Part shown: one piece after another, positions 27,024 to 35,691 of the stretch | Layout: the number at the start of each line of letters is the position of its first letter | Numbering within the stretch: position 1 is the stretch's first letter | Source of the DNA: Crocinitomicaceae bacterium | GTDB taxonomy: Bacteria; Bacteroidota; Bacteroidia; Flavobacteriales_D; Crocinitomicaceae | Length of the DNA stretch: 64,000 bases | Direction: 5' to 3' | Assembly: GCA_024639405.1 (NCBI GenBank) | Contig: JAHEIL010000002.1 | Location: 1 to 64,000, forward strand | The notes under the pieces: model-generated | What the model was told of the DNA's origin: nothing | The model's input: the letters and a program-made list of their open reading frames with translations, nothing else | Databases searched by the model: none | Translations under genes and position numbers: made by a program

Positions 27024-27094
27024 ATCATTTTAATGCAGTTTTATTTGGGAATTCAAATAAAATAGCTTCAAAAAAGAAGAAAAATCTAACGCAT

Positions 27095-27126
27095 AAAAAA
27101 AGGCGAACAAACTGCTCGCCTTTCTT
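27095..27126 (-). terminator. Terminator of rplU-rpmA
   Basis: AAAGGCGA (27099-27106) pairs with TCGCCTTT (27116-27123), and on the minus strand the hairpin is followed by a T-run. It lies 18 bases past the rpmA stop. Confidence 0.85.
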
Positions 27127-27143
27127 CAATTATATCAATTCAA

Positions 27144-27413
27144 TTATGCTTCTGCAGTTTCAAATGGAACTACTGATACAAACGAACGATTATCTTTTTT
27201 CTTACGGAATTCTACCAATCCATCAGTTAATGCATACAATGTATGATCTTTTCCAATACCAACATTAACACCTGGGTGATGTTGTGTACCTCTTTGACGA
27301 ATGATAATGTTACCTGCGATTGCAGCTTGTCCTCCAAAAATCTTTACACCCAATCTTTTGCTGTGTGATTCACGACCATTTTTCGAACTACCGACTCCTT
27401 TTTTGTGTGCCAT
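27144..27413 (-). CDS. rpmA: 50S ribosomal protein L27
   Basis: The 89-residue protein has the L27 sequence throughout: [40 protein letters not shown] and [20 protein letters not shown]. The N-terminal arm reaches the peptidyl transferase centre. It begins directly with MAHKKG, with no cleavable extension of the Firmicutes type. It follows rplU by 40 bases, the usual order, and is followed by a terminator. Confidence 0.99.
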   Translation of the reverse strand: MAHKKGVGSSKNGRESHSKRLGVKIFGGQAAIAGNIIIRQRGTQHHPGVNVGIGKDHTLYALTDGLVEFRKKKDNRSFVSVVPFETAEA

Positions 27414-27453
27414 TGTTTCTAATTTTTATTCCAAAAAAACTGGAAAATTTTTA

Positions 27454-27765
27454 CTAAGCTTTGATGTCTTTAATGGTAATCGACGTAAAACTCTGACGAT
27501 GTCCATTTCTTTTTTTGTAACCTTTTCTACGTTTTTTTCTAAAAACGATTACTTTATCACCTTTCACGTGATCTAAAACTTCTGCAGTTACCGAAGCTCC
27601 TGCTATAGCTGGGGCGCCAACATTGATCTTTCCATCATTGTCAACTAAAAGAACGCGGTCAAATGTTAATTTGTCGCCTTTCTCAGCTGCCAAACGGTGT
27701 ACAAAGATTTTTTGGTCTTTTTGCACTTTGAATTGCTGCCCTGCTATCTCTACAATTGCGTACAT
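27454..27765 (-). CDS. rplU: 50S ribosomal protein L21
   Basis: The 103-residue protein matches L21: [20 protein letters not shown] at the start and [20 protein letters not shown] near the end, which contacts 23S rRNA. It is the first gene of an rplU-rpmA unit with a full promoter. The leader contains the short inverted repeat TCCTTATTTAAGGA (27789-27802), a weak hairpin of unknown importance. Confidence 0.99.
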   Translation of the reverse strand: MYAIVEIAGQQFKVQKDQKIFVHRLAAEKGDKLTFDRVLLVDNDGKINVGAPAIAGASVTAEVLDHVKGDKVIVFRKKRRKGYKKRNGHRQSFTSITIKDIKA

Positions 27766-27805
27766 ATAGCTTGTTTTTATAAATTAATTCCTTAAATAAG
27801 GACGA

Positions 27806-27835
27806 CAAAGATAATTAAAAATCTTTTAATGACAA
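27806..27835 (-). promoter_or_regulatory. Promoter of rplU-rpmA
   Basis: On the reverse strand TTG (27835-27833) and TATCTTTG (27813-27806) are 19 bases apart, a complete Bacteroidota promoter. The start codon lies 40 bases past the -7 box, leaving a leader of about 35 bases. Confidence 0.75.
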
Positions 27836-27858
27836 ACGTTGGCAACAAATATTTAAAA

Positions 27859-28785
27859 TCATTTCTTGATTTTGGCAAATTTATCTAAGATCAACCGCCA
27901 ATAATTGGCAATAAAAACACCAATCAATACAACGACCATTGCCAAAAGTTGAAAAAAGGTGATTCTTTCTCCAAAAGAAAAACCAATTAACACAGCAACT
28001 ATTGGAATAAAGTACGTTACACCACTTGCAAACAATGTTGAGGTATATGTTATCACACGATTAAAAACAATGTTTGCTAATGCCGTTCCAAAAATTGCCA
28101 AAATTGAAATAGCAGTTAACCCTTCTAGTGCAAATGGATTTGTTTGAAGTGTCGATACTGTTCCAAAAATATAATTCGCAATTAATGATGGAATAAATAC
28201 AATCGAAAAAGCTAATGAAGTTATTTCAATGGCTGAAAATTGCTGTAAAGTATGTTTGATCGTATTTAAACTAATGCCATACATAAATGTTGCCAGAACA
28301 ATCGCTGAAATTTGCCGCCATGTTCCTGAAGATTTAAAATCACTTCCTGCCAACATCAACAAAACAATTCCGATAAAACCTATGATAACACCCAGCAACT
28401 GAACAGAAGATAAGCGAACTTTAAAAACAATGAATCCAATTAATAAAGTAAAAATTGGTGTAAAACTGTTCAACATTCCAGCATATCCTGATGACAATCC
28501 TGTTTCTGCATACGTAAATAGAAATGCAGGAATGAAATTTCCAAAAACACCAACTAGAGCAAGAAAAATCAATTGTTTTAACGATTTAATTTTACGAAGA
28601 TTAAAAATACCAAAGGGCAACAACACACCACTTGCTATAGTAATCCTTAATGCTCCTACTTGCATGGCTGAAAAGATTGGGTGAGTCTCATCATAGGACA
28701 TTCCTTTTTTCATTAATATAAACGAACTACCCCAAATTCCTGCTAGAACGAACAATAATAGCCATGCTTTTAACTCTATTTTCAT
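27859..28785 (-). CDS. EamA/DMT family transporter
   Basis: The 308-residue protein has about ten hydrophobic helices arranged as two EamA repeats. The N-terminal block is WLLLFVLAGIWGSSFILMKK and the C-terminal repeat ends VVVLIGVFIANYWRLI. Such drug/metabolite transporters export amino acids, metabolites or drugs across the inner membrane; the substrate cannot be read from the sequence. A TAACTTTG element ends 4 bases before the ATG, so the mRNA is probably leaderless. It diverges from mraZ across a 292-base gap with MraZ-box-like repeats. Confidence 0.9.
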   Translation of the reverse strand: MKIELKAWLLLFVLAGIWGSSFILMKKGMSYDETHPIFSAMQVGALRITIASGVLLPFGIFNLRKIKSLKQLIFLALVGVFGNFIPAFLFTYAETGLSSGYAGMLNSFTPIFTLLIGFIVFKVRLSSVQLLGVIIGFIGIVLLMLAGSDFKSSGTWRQISAIVLATFMYGISLNTIKHTLQQFSAIEITSLAFSIVFIPSLIANYIFGTVSTLQTNPFALEGLTAISILAIFGTALANIVFNRVITYTSTLFASGVTYFIPIVAVLIGFSFGERITFFQLLAMVVVLIGVFIANYWRLILDKFAKIKK

Positions 28786-28789
28786 TCGA

Positions 28790-28797
28790 CAAAGTTA
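28790..28797 (-). promoter_or_regulatory. -7 element giving a leaderless EamA transcript
   Basis: The reverse strand reads TAACTTTG, a full TAnnTTTG match, with only TCGA before the ATG at 28785. The transcript should start at or near the start codon. Confidence 0.5.
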
Positions 28798-28845
28798 ATG
28801 AAATATGACTTTAGCGATTGTTTATTTTATTCCCAGTGAATTCTT

Positions 28846-28895
28846 TGTTGAAAACCTGTTAATTTCTTGTTGAAAACCTTACATGTTGAAAATTT
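28846..28895 (+). repeat. Three spaced TGTTGAAAA direct repeats
   Basis: TGTTGAAAACCT occurs at 28846-28857 and 28868-28879, and TGTTGAAAATTT at 28884-28895. Starts are 22 and 16 bases apart. They lie between the EamA promoter and the distal MraZ-like box. They do not match the DnaA box TTATNCACA. Function unknown. Confidence 0.5.
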
Positions 28896-28905
28896 ATAAA
28901 ATTCT

Positions 28906-28921
28906 TACCACTTTTTACCAC
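28906..28921 (-). promoter_or_regulatory. Distal MraZ-box-like element, inverted copy
   Basis: The reverse strand reads GTGGTAAAAAGTGGTA, identical to the element at 29029-29044 but facing away from mraZ. Each has two GTGG units 10 bases apart. Confidence 0.55.
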
Positions 28922-29028
28922 AAGCCTAAAATACACTAATAATATCAAGTAAAAAATGAAAATAATTGCATTTTTTTGAAACCTTTTTTTATTCTATTCG
29001 TTAGAATTTATTAACAATTATTAAAAGA

Positions 29029-29044
29029 GTGGTAAAAAGTGGTA
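29029..29044 (+). promoter_or_regulatory. MraZ-box-like direct repeats upstream of mraZ
   Basis: GTGGTAAAAAGTGGTA holds two AGTGG units at a 10-base period, 33 bases before the mraZ start. MraZ of E. coli binds TGGGN repeats at 10-base period and that of Mollicutes binds AAAGTG repeats. This element fits the same spacing, so autorepression of the division cluster by MraZ is likely. Confidence 0.65.
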
Positions 29045-29077
29045 GAAATCCATTAATTTTACCCATTATTAATCGTC

Positions 29078-29536
29078 ATGGCAGGCTTAGTAGGAGAATT
29101 TGAAGTAAAGTTGGACGCAAAAGGGCGTTTCTTGTTCCCTTCCGGATTACGGAAGCAGCTTTCTCCTGCAACACAACGTGATTTCATGCTGAACAAAGGT
29201 TTTGAAGATTGTTTAACACTTTACCCGCTTACTGAGTGGGAAAAAATTAGTGAGAAACTTTCTAAAATGAATTTGTTTAAACCAAAAAACAGAATGTTTT
29301 ACCGCTTGTTTCATCAAGGGGCGAAACTGGTTGCTTTGGATAATGCAGGTCGTATTTTGATTCCAACCGCACACACAGAGCGTGTAGGATTGGTTCAAGA
29401 TGTTATGCTGATCGCATACAACGACAGAATTGAAATCTGGGATAAGTCTAAATACTTCGAAATGATCGAAGGAAACATGACGGATTTCGCTGATTTAGCG
29501 GATGAAGTAATGGGTGACTTAACGGATGGAGAATAG
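29078..29536 (+). CDS. mraZ: Transcriptional regulator MraZ
   Basis: The 152-residue protein has two AbrB-like swapped-hairpin repeats with the family signature DAKGRFLFPSGLRK (13-26) and DNAGRILIPTAHTE. MraZ forms a ring-shaped oligomer that binds short direct repeats before its own gene and represses the dcw cluster. Fitting repeats lie 33 bases upstream. It is the first gene of the cluster and overlaps rsmH by 11 bases. Confidence 0.97.
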   Translation: MAGLVGEFEVKLDAKGRFLFPSGLRKQLSPATQRDFMLNKGFEDCLTLYPLTEWEKISEKLSKMNLFKPKNRMFYRLFHQGAKLVALDNAGRILIPTAHTERVGLVQDVMLIAYNDRIEIWDKSKYFEMIEGNMTDFADLADEVMGDLTDGE

Positions 29537-30449
29537 CGAGAAAACATACCACATACCAGTAATGCTCAATGAATGCCTAGAAGGATTAAACATCAATCCT
29601 GACGGTGTTTATGTCGATGTCACATTCGGTGGTGGCGGACATTCAAAAGCAATTTACGAACAATTAAGTCCGAAAGGCAAGCTTATCGTTTTCGATCAAG
29701 ATCCTGACGCAAAAAAAAATGCGTGGGAAGCTCCAAACTTTTTCTTTGTTGCAGCAAACTTTGCTTTTCTATCCAATCATCTACGCCTTTTAGGTATTAA
29801 AAAAGTTGATGGGATTTTAGCAGATTTAGGTGTGTCATCGCATCAATTTGATGAAGAAACTAGAGGTTTTTCGATTCGTGCCAATGCTCCTTTAGATATG
29901 CGCATGAATAAAAATGGCGAAGTGAGTGCGTACACCGTAGTAAATGAATACGAAGAATATGCCTTAACTAAACTTTTCAGAACATTTGGAGAATTGAGTA
30001 ACGCTCGAAAAGTGGCAAGTGAAATTGTTAAAGTGCGTGCATCCAAAAAAATAAAAACAACCAATGATTTAATGGCTGCACTAGAAAAGTGCGCTCCAAA
30101 ATATAAAGATCATAAATTTTTCGCTCAAGTATTTCAAGCGATTCGCATAGAAGTGAATACAGAAATTGAAGTATTGGAACGCTTCTTGGAACAAACAGAA
30201 GAATGCATCGCAGAAAATGGTCGTTTGGTAGTTATGTCGTACCATTCACTAGAAGACCGCTTGGTGAAAAACTACATGAAAAGAGGTTCAATTCACGGAG
30301 AAATAACAAAAGATTTTTTCGGAAATGTATTAAAGCCATTTACAGAAATCAACCGTCACCCAATTGCCCCTCAAGAAGAAGAAATAGAAGTAAATACACG
30401 TGCACGTAGTGCAAAACTTAGAATTGCTGAAAGAAATGGCGATAAATGA
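29526..30449 (+). CDS. rsmH: 16S rRNA (cytosine-1402-N4) methyltransferase
   Basis: RsmH (MraW) methylates the exocyclic N4 of C1402 in 16S rRNA using SAM. The 307-residue length is usual. The SAM loop is DVTFGGGGHS (31-40). Further signatures are DGILADLGVSSHQFDEETRG, FQAIRIEVNTEIEVL and VVMSYHSLEDRLVKNY. It overlaps mraZ by 11 bases and ftsL by 14, indicating tight co-transcription. Confidence 0.98.
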   Translation: MENSEKTYHIPVMLNECLEGLNINPDGVYVDVTFGGGGHSKAIYEQLSPKGKLIVFDQDPDAKKNAWEAPNFFFVAANFAFLSNHLRLLGIKKVDGILADLGVSSHQFDEETRGFSIRANAPLDMRMNKNGEVSAYTVVNEYEEYALTKLFRTFGELSNARKVASEIVKVRASKKIKTTNDLMAALEKCAPKYKDHKFFAQVFQAIRIEVNTEIEVLERFLEQTEECIAENGRLVVMSYHSLEDRLVKNYMKRGSIHGEITKDFFGNVLKPFTEINRHPIAPQEEEIEVNTRARSAKLRIAERNGDK

Positions 30450-30864
30450 ATACATAGAACGCAGTAAAGAAAACGAGGAAGAAATTATTCAGCCTGTTGA
30501 GAAAAAAGTGAAGCCTAAAAAAGTAGCTACACCAAAAAACTCAAAGCCGAATGCATTGACTCAAATTCTTAATGGTGAATTTTTAACACGCGAATTTGTG
30601 TTGAACAATTTGAGTTTTATCTTCTTCATCATTTTTTTATTGTTGCTGATTGTTGGGAAAGGTTATTATGGAAAACAGTTATCAAAAGATGTTGACAAAA
30701 CGCAAGCTGAATTAGATGAAAAAAATGCGGAATTCATAGAAGCAAAAGCACGCTTAGAAATGAAGACACGTCGCTTTAGATTGGTTAAAAGACTAAGTCC
30801 ACAAGGATTAAAAGAAACACAAAACAATACAAAGGTTATTCGTATTAAAAAAGAGAATAAATAA
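30436..30864 (+). CDS. ftsL: Cell division protein FtsL-like
   Basis: The ATG at 30436, preceded by an AAAGAA stretch, gives 142 residues. An ATG at 30400 is possible but would deepen the overlap with rsmH. The protein has a Lys-rich cytoplasmic segment (about 1-65), one membrane helix (about 67-87, LSFIFFIIFLLLLIVGK) and a periplasmic coiled coil (about 95-135). That topology and the position between rsmH and ftsI define FtsL in this cluster. FtsL forms a complex with FtsB and FtsQ and activates FtsWI. Sequence identity to model FtsL is low, as usual. Confidence 0.85.
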   Translation: MAINEYIERSKENEEEIIQPVEKKVKPKKVATPKNSKPNALTQILNGEFLTREFVLNNLSFIFFIIFLLLLIVGKGYYGKQLSKDVDKTQAELDEKNAEFIEAKARLEMKTRRFRLVKRLSPQGLKETQNNTKVIRIKKENK

Positions 30865-30866
30865 AA

Positions 30867-32984
30867 ATGAAAGAACACAAAGAAATAGTACCTAGAACAT
30901 ACCTAATTTATATTGGGTTTGTTTTGATTATGCTAGTTGTGTTATTTAAAACAATTTCTATTCAGTTTGATGGAGACGGTAGCGCTTCAAATAATGGGAA
31001 AAATGAAAAAATCCCTATTCGCTATGTAAAAAGAACCCCACGAAGAGGTCAAATTTTAGATGTGAATTACACACCACTTGTAACATCGGTTTCTTTTTAT
31101 GACATCCACATGGATCCAACGGTTGTCAAAGAAAAAGTATTTGAAGAAGAAGTGACTGATTTAGCAAGGGGACTTGCTAAAATGTATCCCAATGATAAAA
31201 GCGCACGAGAATATGAAAACAGCATTCGAAGTGCGCGTGAAAGAGGTTCACGTTACTTATTAATTCGTAAGAAAGTTAGTAATGACGAGCGAAGAAAAAT
31301 TGCCAAACTGCCTATTTTCAATTTAGGGAAATTAAAAGGTGGATTAATCGACACGGATGAAACAATCATTCGCAAACGATCTCATGGTGATTTAATGAGT
31401 AGAACTTTGGGTTACTTTAAACCGGCTACAGAAAACAGCAAAGAGTATGCAGTTGGACTTGAAGGTGGATTTAATTCATTTTTAAAAGGTGAGCAAGGGG
31501 CGGAAATGGAACAACGCATTTCTACTGGTTGGAAAAAAACTGGGAAAATCGTCAAAGAAGCTATTGAAGGTGCTGATGTAGTTACTTCAATAGATAAAGA
31601 CATACAAGAAGTGGCGCATTCAGAATTAGAACGCCAATTAAAACTACAAGGTGCTCGAAGTGGATGCGCCATTGTAATGGATGTGAAAACTGGATTTATT
31701 AAAGCAATTGCTAATTTAAACAAAGTTGGAGAAGACGAATATTTAGAGCGTTTCAATCATGCTATCGGATCAAGAGAAGTGCCGGGTTCAACTTTTAAAC
31801 TTGCTTCTTTGATGGCTGCTCTTGAAGATGAGAAAATCAACATCGATGATACTGTAAATGCAGTTGGTGTTTATACTTTTCATGGTAAATCTATGAAAGA
31901 TTCTCATAAAGGAGGATATGGCAAAATAACGATTCGCAAAGCATTTATTAAATCATCCAATGTTATTTCTAAAATAATACACAAAGCATATAGTTCAGAG
32001 CCACAAGCCTATATTGATCGTTTGGAATCATTTGGTATTACTGAAAAATTAAATCTAGATATAAAAGGTGAAGTTGCTCCTCATATACCAAAACCTGGCA
32101 ATAAAAATTGGCATTCTTTATCATTACCTTGGATGGCGGTTGGTTATGAAGTCATGCAAACACCATTACAAACATTGGCTTTTTATAACGCAGTAGCGAA
32201 CAATGGAGTTTTTGTAAAACCTCAATTTGTTAAAGAGATTAGAAGAGGTGTTGAAGTAGTTAAAACTTTCAAACCAGTTGTTGTAAAAAGTAAAATATGT
32301 TCTCAAGAAACATTAGACGTATTAAAAGAGTGCTTAGAAGGAGTTATGAAAAAAGGTGGAACTGGATCCAAATTAACTTCCTCATTCTTTGATATTGCAG
32401 GTAAAACAGGTACAGCTCGAATTTTAAATGAAAAAGGACATTATGGTAACAAAGGTGAAGAACAATACCAAGCCTCATTTGTCGGATATTTTCCTGCTAA
32501 AAACCCTATCTATTCATGTATAGTTGTCGTAGCTGCCCCAAGTAAAGACATTTATGGTGCTGTCGTATCAGGAACCGTATTTGCAGCTATCGCGAATAAA
32601 GTATATGCAACTAAACTAGAATACCACCGCGCGATCAACGAACAAAAAAAGAAAAAAACAGCCGCACCAATTGCCATGAATGGCTACAAATACGATTTAT
32701 TGAGAATATTCAAATTGATGGGAATTAAATATTCGTTAAAAGAATATGCTGAATGGTTGAATACAGAACAAGAACAAACATATGTAAAACTATCTAAAAA
32801 ATCTATTACAAAAAATGCAGTGCCAAATTTAATTGGATTGAGTGCAAAAGACGCTGTTTATTTGATTGAATCAACTGGAATGATAGCGCATGTTAAAGGG
32901 TTTGGAAAAGTAATAAAACAATCAATTCCTTCTGGAACTCCAATTTTTAAAGGAGGAATTATTGAATTGAGCATGAAAGAATGA
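30867..32984 (+). CDS. ftsI: Division-specific peptidoglycan transpeptidase with PASTA domain
   Basis: The 705-residue class B penicillin-binding protein cross-links septal peptidoglycan. One membrane anchor (about 12-29) precedes the dimerisation domain. The transpeptidase motifs are intact: STFK (308-311, nucleophile Ser308), SSN (363-365), KTGT (513-516). A C-terminal PASTA domain (about 648-705) follows. The chain is longer than E. coli FtsI (588), mostly because of the PASTA tail, which is usual in Bacteroidota. It starts 2 bases after ftsL and overlaps murE by 4 bases. Confidence 0.97.
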   Translation: MKEHKEIVPRTYLIYIGFVLIMLVVLFKTISIQFDGDGSASNNGKNEKIPIRYVKRTPRRGQILDVNYTPLVTSVSFYDIHMDPTVVKEKVFEEEVTDLARGLAKMYPNDKSAREYENSIRSARERGSRYLLIRKKVSNDERRKIAKLPIFNLGKLKGGLIDTDETIIRKRSHGDLMSRTLGYFKPATENSKEYAVGLEGGFNSFLKGEQGAEMEQRISTGWKKTGKIVKEAIEGADVVTSIDKDIQEVAHSELERQLKLQGARSGCAIVMDVKTGFIKAIANLNKVGEDEYLERFNHAIGSREVPGSTFKLASLMAALEDEKINIDDTVNAVGVYTFHGKSMKDSHKGGYGKITIRKAFIKSSNVISKIIHKAYSSEPQAYIDRLESFGITEKLNLDIKGEVAPHIPKPGNKNWHSLSLPWMAVGYEVMQTPLQTLAFYNAVANNGVFVKPQFVKEIRRGVEVVKTFKPVVVKSKICSQETLDVLKECLEGVMKKGGTGSKLTSSFFDIAGKTGTARILNEKGHYGNKGEEQYQASFVGYFPAKNPIYSCIVVVAAPSKDIYGAVVSGTVFAAIANKVYATKLEYHRAINEQKKKKTAAPIAMNGYKYDLLRIFKLMGIKYSLKEYAEWLNTEQEQTYVKLSKKSITKNAVPNLIGLSAKDAVYLIESTGMIAHVKGFGKVIKQSIPSGTPIFKGGIIELSMKE

Positions 32985-34444
32985 AGAAGCAATTAAAGGA
33001 CATATTAGTTAATTGTAACATCACTACTACACGTGGTGACTTGGATAAAACTATCCAAGGATTGGTATTTGATTCTAGAAAAGTTTCACCTGAATCAGCT
33101 TTTGTTGCCATTCGTGGTGTGCAAGCAGATGGTCATTCATACATTGCATCAGTTATTGAAAATGGATGTTCTGTTATTATTTCAGAAGAAGAATTCGAAG
33201 TTCCAGCAAATTGTACCTTAATTGTTACGCCTAACACGTCAGAAACGTTAGCGGTAATGGCAACAAATTTTTATGATCACCCATCTAAAAAATTGAACCT
33301 AATAGGAATTACTGGTACAAACGGTAAAACAACAAGTACTACTCTTTTATTTAATCTCTACAAAAAATTGGGATTCCATTGTGGTTTGTTATCTACAGTC
33401 GTAAATAAAATTGGTGATCGAGCAATCGCATCAACACACACAACACCAGATCCTGTTTCGTTGAATCAATTATTGGCTGAAATGGTTGAAGATGGTTGTT
33501 CGCATTGTTTCATGGAAGTGAGTTCACACGCTATTCACCAGCACAGAATTACAGGATTGGAATTTAAAGGTGGAGTTTTTACCAATATCACACACGATCA
33601 TTTGGATTACCACAAAACTTTTTCAGAATACATTCACGTAAAAAAATCGTTTTTTGATCATTTAGCAAAAGATGCATTTGCTTTAACAAATTCAGATGAT
33701 AAAAATGGTTCAGTAATGTTACAAAATACAAGTGCCTCAAAACATACGTATGCGCTTAAATCACCTGCTGAATTTAAAGGAAAAGTTATCGAAAATCAAT
33801 TTTCTGGATTGGTATTAACTTTAAATGGTCACGAAGTGTGGACACGTTTAATTGGTGATTTTAACGCTTACAATTTATTAGCTGTGTATGGTGTAAGCCA
33901 ATTATTAGGAGAAGATGCATTGGAAGTATTAACTGCGTTGAGTAGCCTTGAATCAGTTGAAGGTCGTTTTCAATACGTACAAAGTGATGGTGGAATTACT
34001 GCAATCGTTGATTATGCACATACACCAGATGCATTAGAAAACGTATTAAAAACCATTCAAAATATACGCACGAAAAATGAACAAGTAATTACAGTTGTTG
34101 GTTGTGGTGGAGATCGCGACAAAGCAAAACGACCAGTTATGGCTGCCATTGCGTGTGAGAAAAGTGATAAAGTGATTTTAACTGCAGACAATCCAAGAAG
34201 CGAAGATCCTGCTGTAATAATTGAAGAAATGCAAACGGGTGTTGAAGGTCAACATTTCAAAAAAACATTAGATATTTTGGACCGAACTCAAGCGATTAAA
34301 ACAGCAATTTCAATGGCAGAAAAAGGAGATATCATTTTAATTGCTGGAAAAGGCCACGAAAAATACCAAGAAATAAAAGGTATAAAACATCCTTTTGATG
34401 ACTTACAAATAACGATTGATTTATTTAATAAACTAGAAAAATAA
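32981..34444 (+). CDS. murE: UDP-MurNAc-tripeptide synthetase MurE
   Basis: MurE adds the third residue to UDP-MurNAc-L-Ala-D-Glu in the cytoplasm. The ATP loop is TGTNGKTT (111-118). The specificity motif DNPR (403-406, then SEDP) is that of enzymes adding meso-diaminopimelate, so a meso-DAP cell wall is expected. The 487-residue length is normal. It overlaps ftsI by 4 bases and mraY by 1. Confidence 0.98.
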   Translation: MKKQLKDILVNCNITTTRGDLDKTIQGLVFDSRKVSPESAFVAIRGVQADGHSYIASVIENGCSVIISEEEFEVPANCTLIVTPNTSETLAVMATNFYDHPSKKLNLIGITGTNGKTTSTTLLFNLYKKLGFHCGLLSTVVNKIGDRAIASTHTTPDPVSLNQLLAEMVEDGCSHCFMEVSSHAIHQHRITGLEFKGGVFTNITHDHLDYHKTFSEYIHVKKSFFDHLAKDAFALTNSDDKNGSVMLQNTSASKHTYALKSPAEFKGKVIENQFSGLVLTLNGHEVWTRLIGDFNAYNLLAVYGVSQLLGEDALEVLTALSSLESVEGRFQYVQSDGGITAIVDYAHTPDALENVLKTIQNIRTKNEQVITVVGCGGDRDKAKRPVMAAIACEKSDKVILTADNPRSEDPAVIIEEMQTGVEGQHFKKTLDILDRTQAIKTAISMAEKGDIILIAGKGHEKYQEIKGIKHPFDDLQITIDLFNKLEK

Positions 34445-35688
34445 TGTTGTACTATTTATTTGATTACTTAGATTCTATCAACTTTCCTGGCGCAGGTTTG
34501 TTTCAATTCATCTCTTTCAGAGCTGCAATGGCTTTGATAACATCATTGATTGTTTCGATCTTTTTTGGAAAGAAAATCATTAACCTATTGCGCAAGCAAC
34601 AAATTGGTGAAACAGTACGTGATTTAGGATTAGCAGGTCAAATTGAGAAATCAGGAACGCCTACTATGGGCGGCATCATTATTTTGAGTGCGATTTTAAT
34701 TCCAACCTTGTTATTCGCTAAGTTGCACAACATCTACGTAATCACAATGATCATTGCAACAATTTGGTTGGGAGTGATTGGATTTTTAGATGATTACATT
34801 AAAGTTTTCAAAAAAAATAAAGAAGGATTAAAAGGAAAAGCTAAAATCGTTGGGCAAATTGGTGTAGGATTAATCGTTGGTTGCATCTTATATTTCTCAA
34901 AAGATGTTACCGTTCACAAACGTGTTGATGCCAATTATGAATTGAAAGCAGACGAACAATTTGTTACGCATGAACATACGAACGCTTCTGATGAAACCTA
35001 TAAATGGATCAAAACTGATGACATGACAACTACGATTCCTTTCATCAAAGGAAATGAGTTCAATTACAACTGGTTGATGGGCGATACCAATAAATCTTAT
35101 GGGTGGTTATTTTTCATACCAATTGTGATTTTCATAGTTATAGCAGTTTCTAATGGAGCGAATATGACAGATGGTTTAGATGGATTAGCAACTGGATCAT
35201 CAGCAATTATTGGTTTAGCTTTAGCTGTTTTGGCCTATGTTAGCTCCAATGCAAAATTTGCAGATTACTTAGATGTCATGTACATTCCATTGGCAGAAGA
35301 AATGGTGATTTTCATCGCAGCATTTGTTGGAGCATGTATCGGGTTTTTGTGGTTCAACTCCTACCCTGCTCAAGTTTTCATGGGCGACACAGGAAGTTTG
35401 GCTTTAGGAGGTATCATCGCTGTATTTGCAATTTCTATTCGTAAAGAATTATTAATTCCTGTTTTATGTGGTGTTTTCTTGGTTGAAAATTTATCCGTAA
35501 TCCTTCAAGTGGGTTATTTCAAATTGACTAAAAAACGTTTTGGTGAAGGCCGAAGAATATTCTTAATGGCTCCTTTGCATCACCACTACCAAAAGAAAGG
35601 AATTCACGAAGCTAAAATCGTTGCCCGTTTTTGGATTATCGGAGTTTTATTGGCTGTTATAACAATCGTAACCTTAAAAATGAGATAA
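34444..35688 (+). CDS. mraY: Phospho-MurNAc-pentapeptide transferase MraY
   Basis: MraY transfers phospho-MurNAc-pentapeptide to undecaprenyl phosphate, making lipid I at the inner membrane. The 414 residues carry GTPTMGG near 75, [35 protein letters not shown] and the [11 protein letters not shown] motif. It is about 50 residues longer than E. coli MraY (360). The extra length is a polar insert at about 155-215, between two membrane helices. ATG at the stop of murE (1-base overlap). Confidence 0.98.
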   Translation: MLYYLFDYLDSINFPGAGLFQFISFRAAMALITSLIVSIFFGKKIINLLRKQQIGETVRDLGLAGQIEKSGTPTMGGIIILSAILIPTLLFAKLHNIYVITMIIATIWLGVIGFLDDYIKVFKKNKEGLKGKAKIVGQIGVGLIVGCILYFSKDVTVHKRVDANYELKADEQFVTHEHTNASDETYKWIKTDDMTTTIPFIKGNEFNYNWLMGDTNKSYGWLFFIPIVIFIVIAVSNGANMTDGLDGLATGSSAIIGLALAVLAYVSSNAKFADYLDVMYIPLAEEMVIFIAAFVGACIGFLWFNSYPAQVFMGDTGSLALGGIIAVFAISIRKELLIPVLCGVFLVENLSVILQVGYFKLTKKRFGEGRRIFLMAPLHHHYQKKGIHEAKIVARFWIIGVLLAVITIVTLKMR

Positions 35689-35691
35689 TTC

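Noticed and set aside
26804-27268. 154-residue plus-strand frame over serS, the terminator and rpmA
   Set aside because: It is antisense to two highly conserved genes and a terminator and shows no protein-family features.
28786-29077. Possible replication origin because of AT-rich repeats
   Set aside because: No DnaA boxes (TTATNCACA) and no dnaA or gidA nearby; the region is the mraZ regulatory region.
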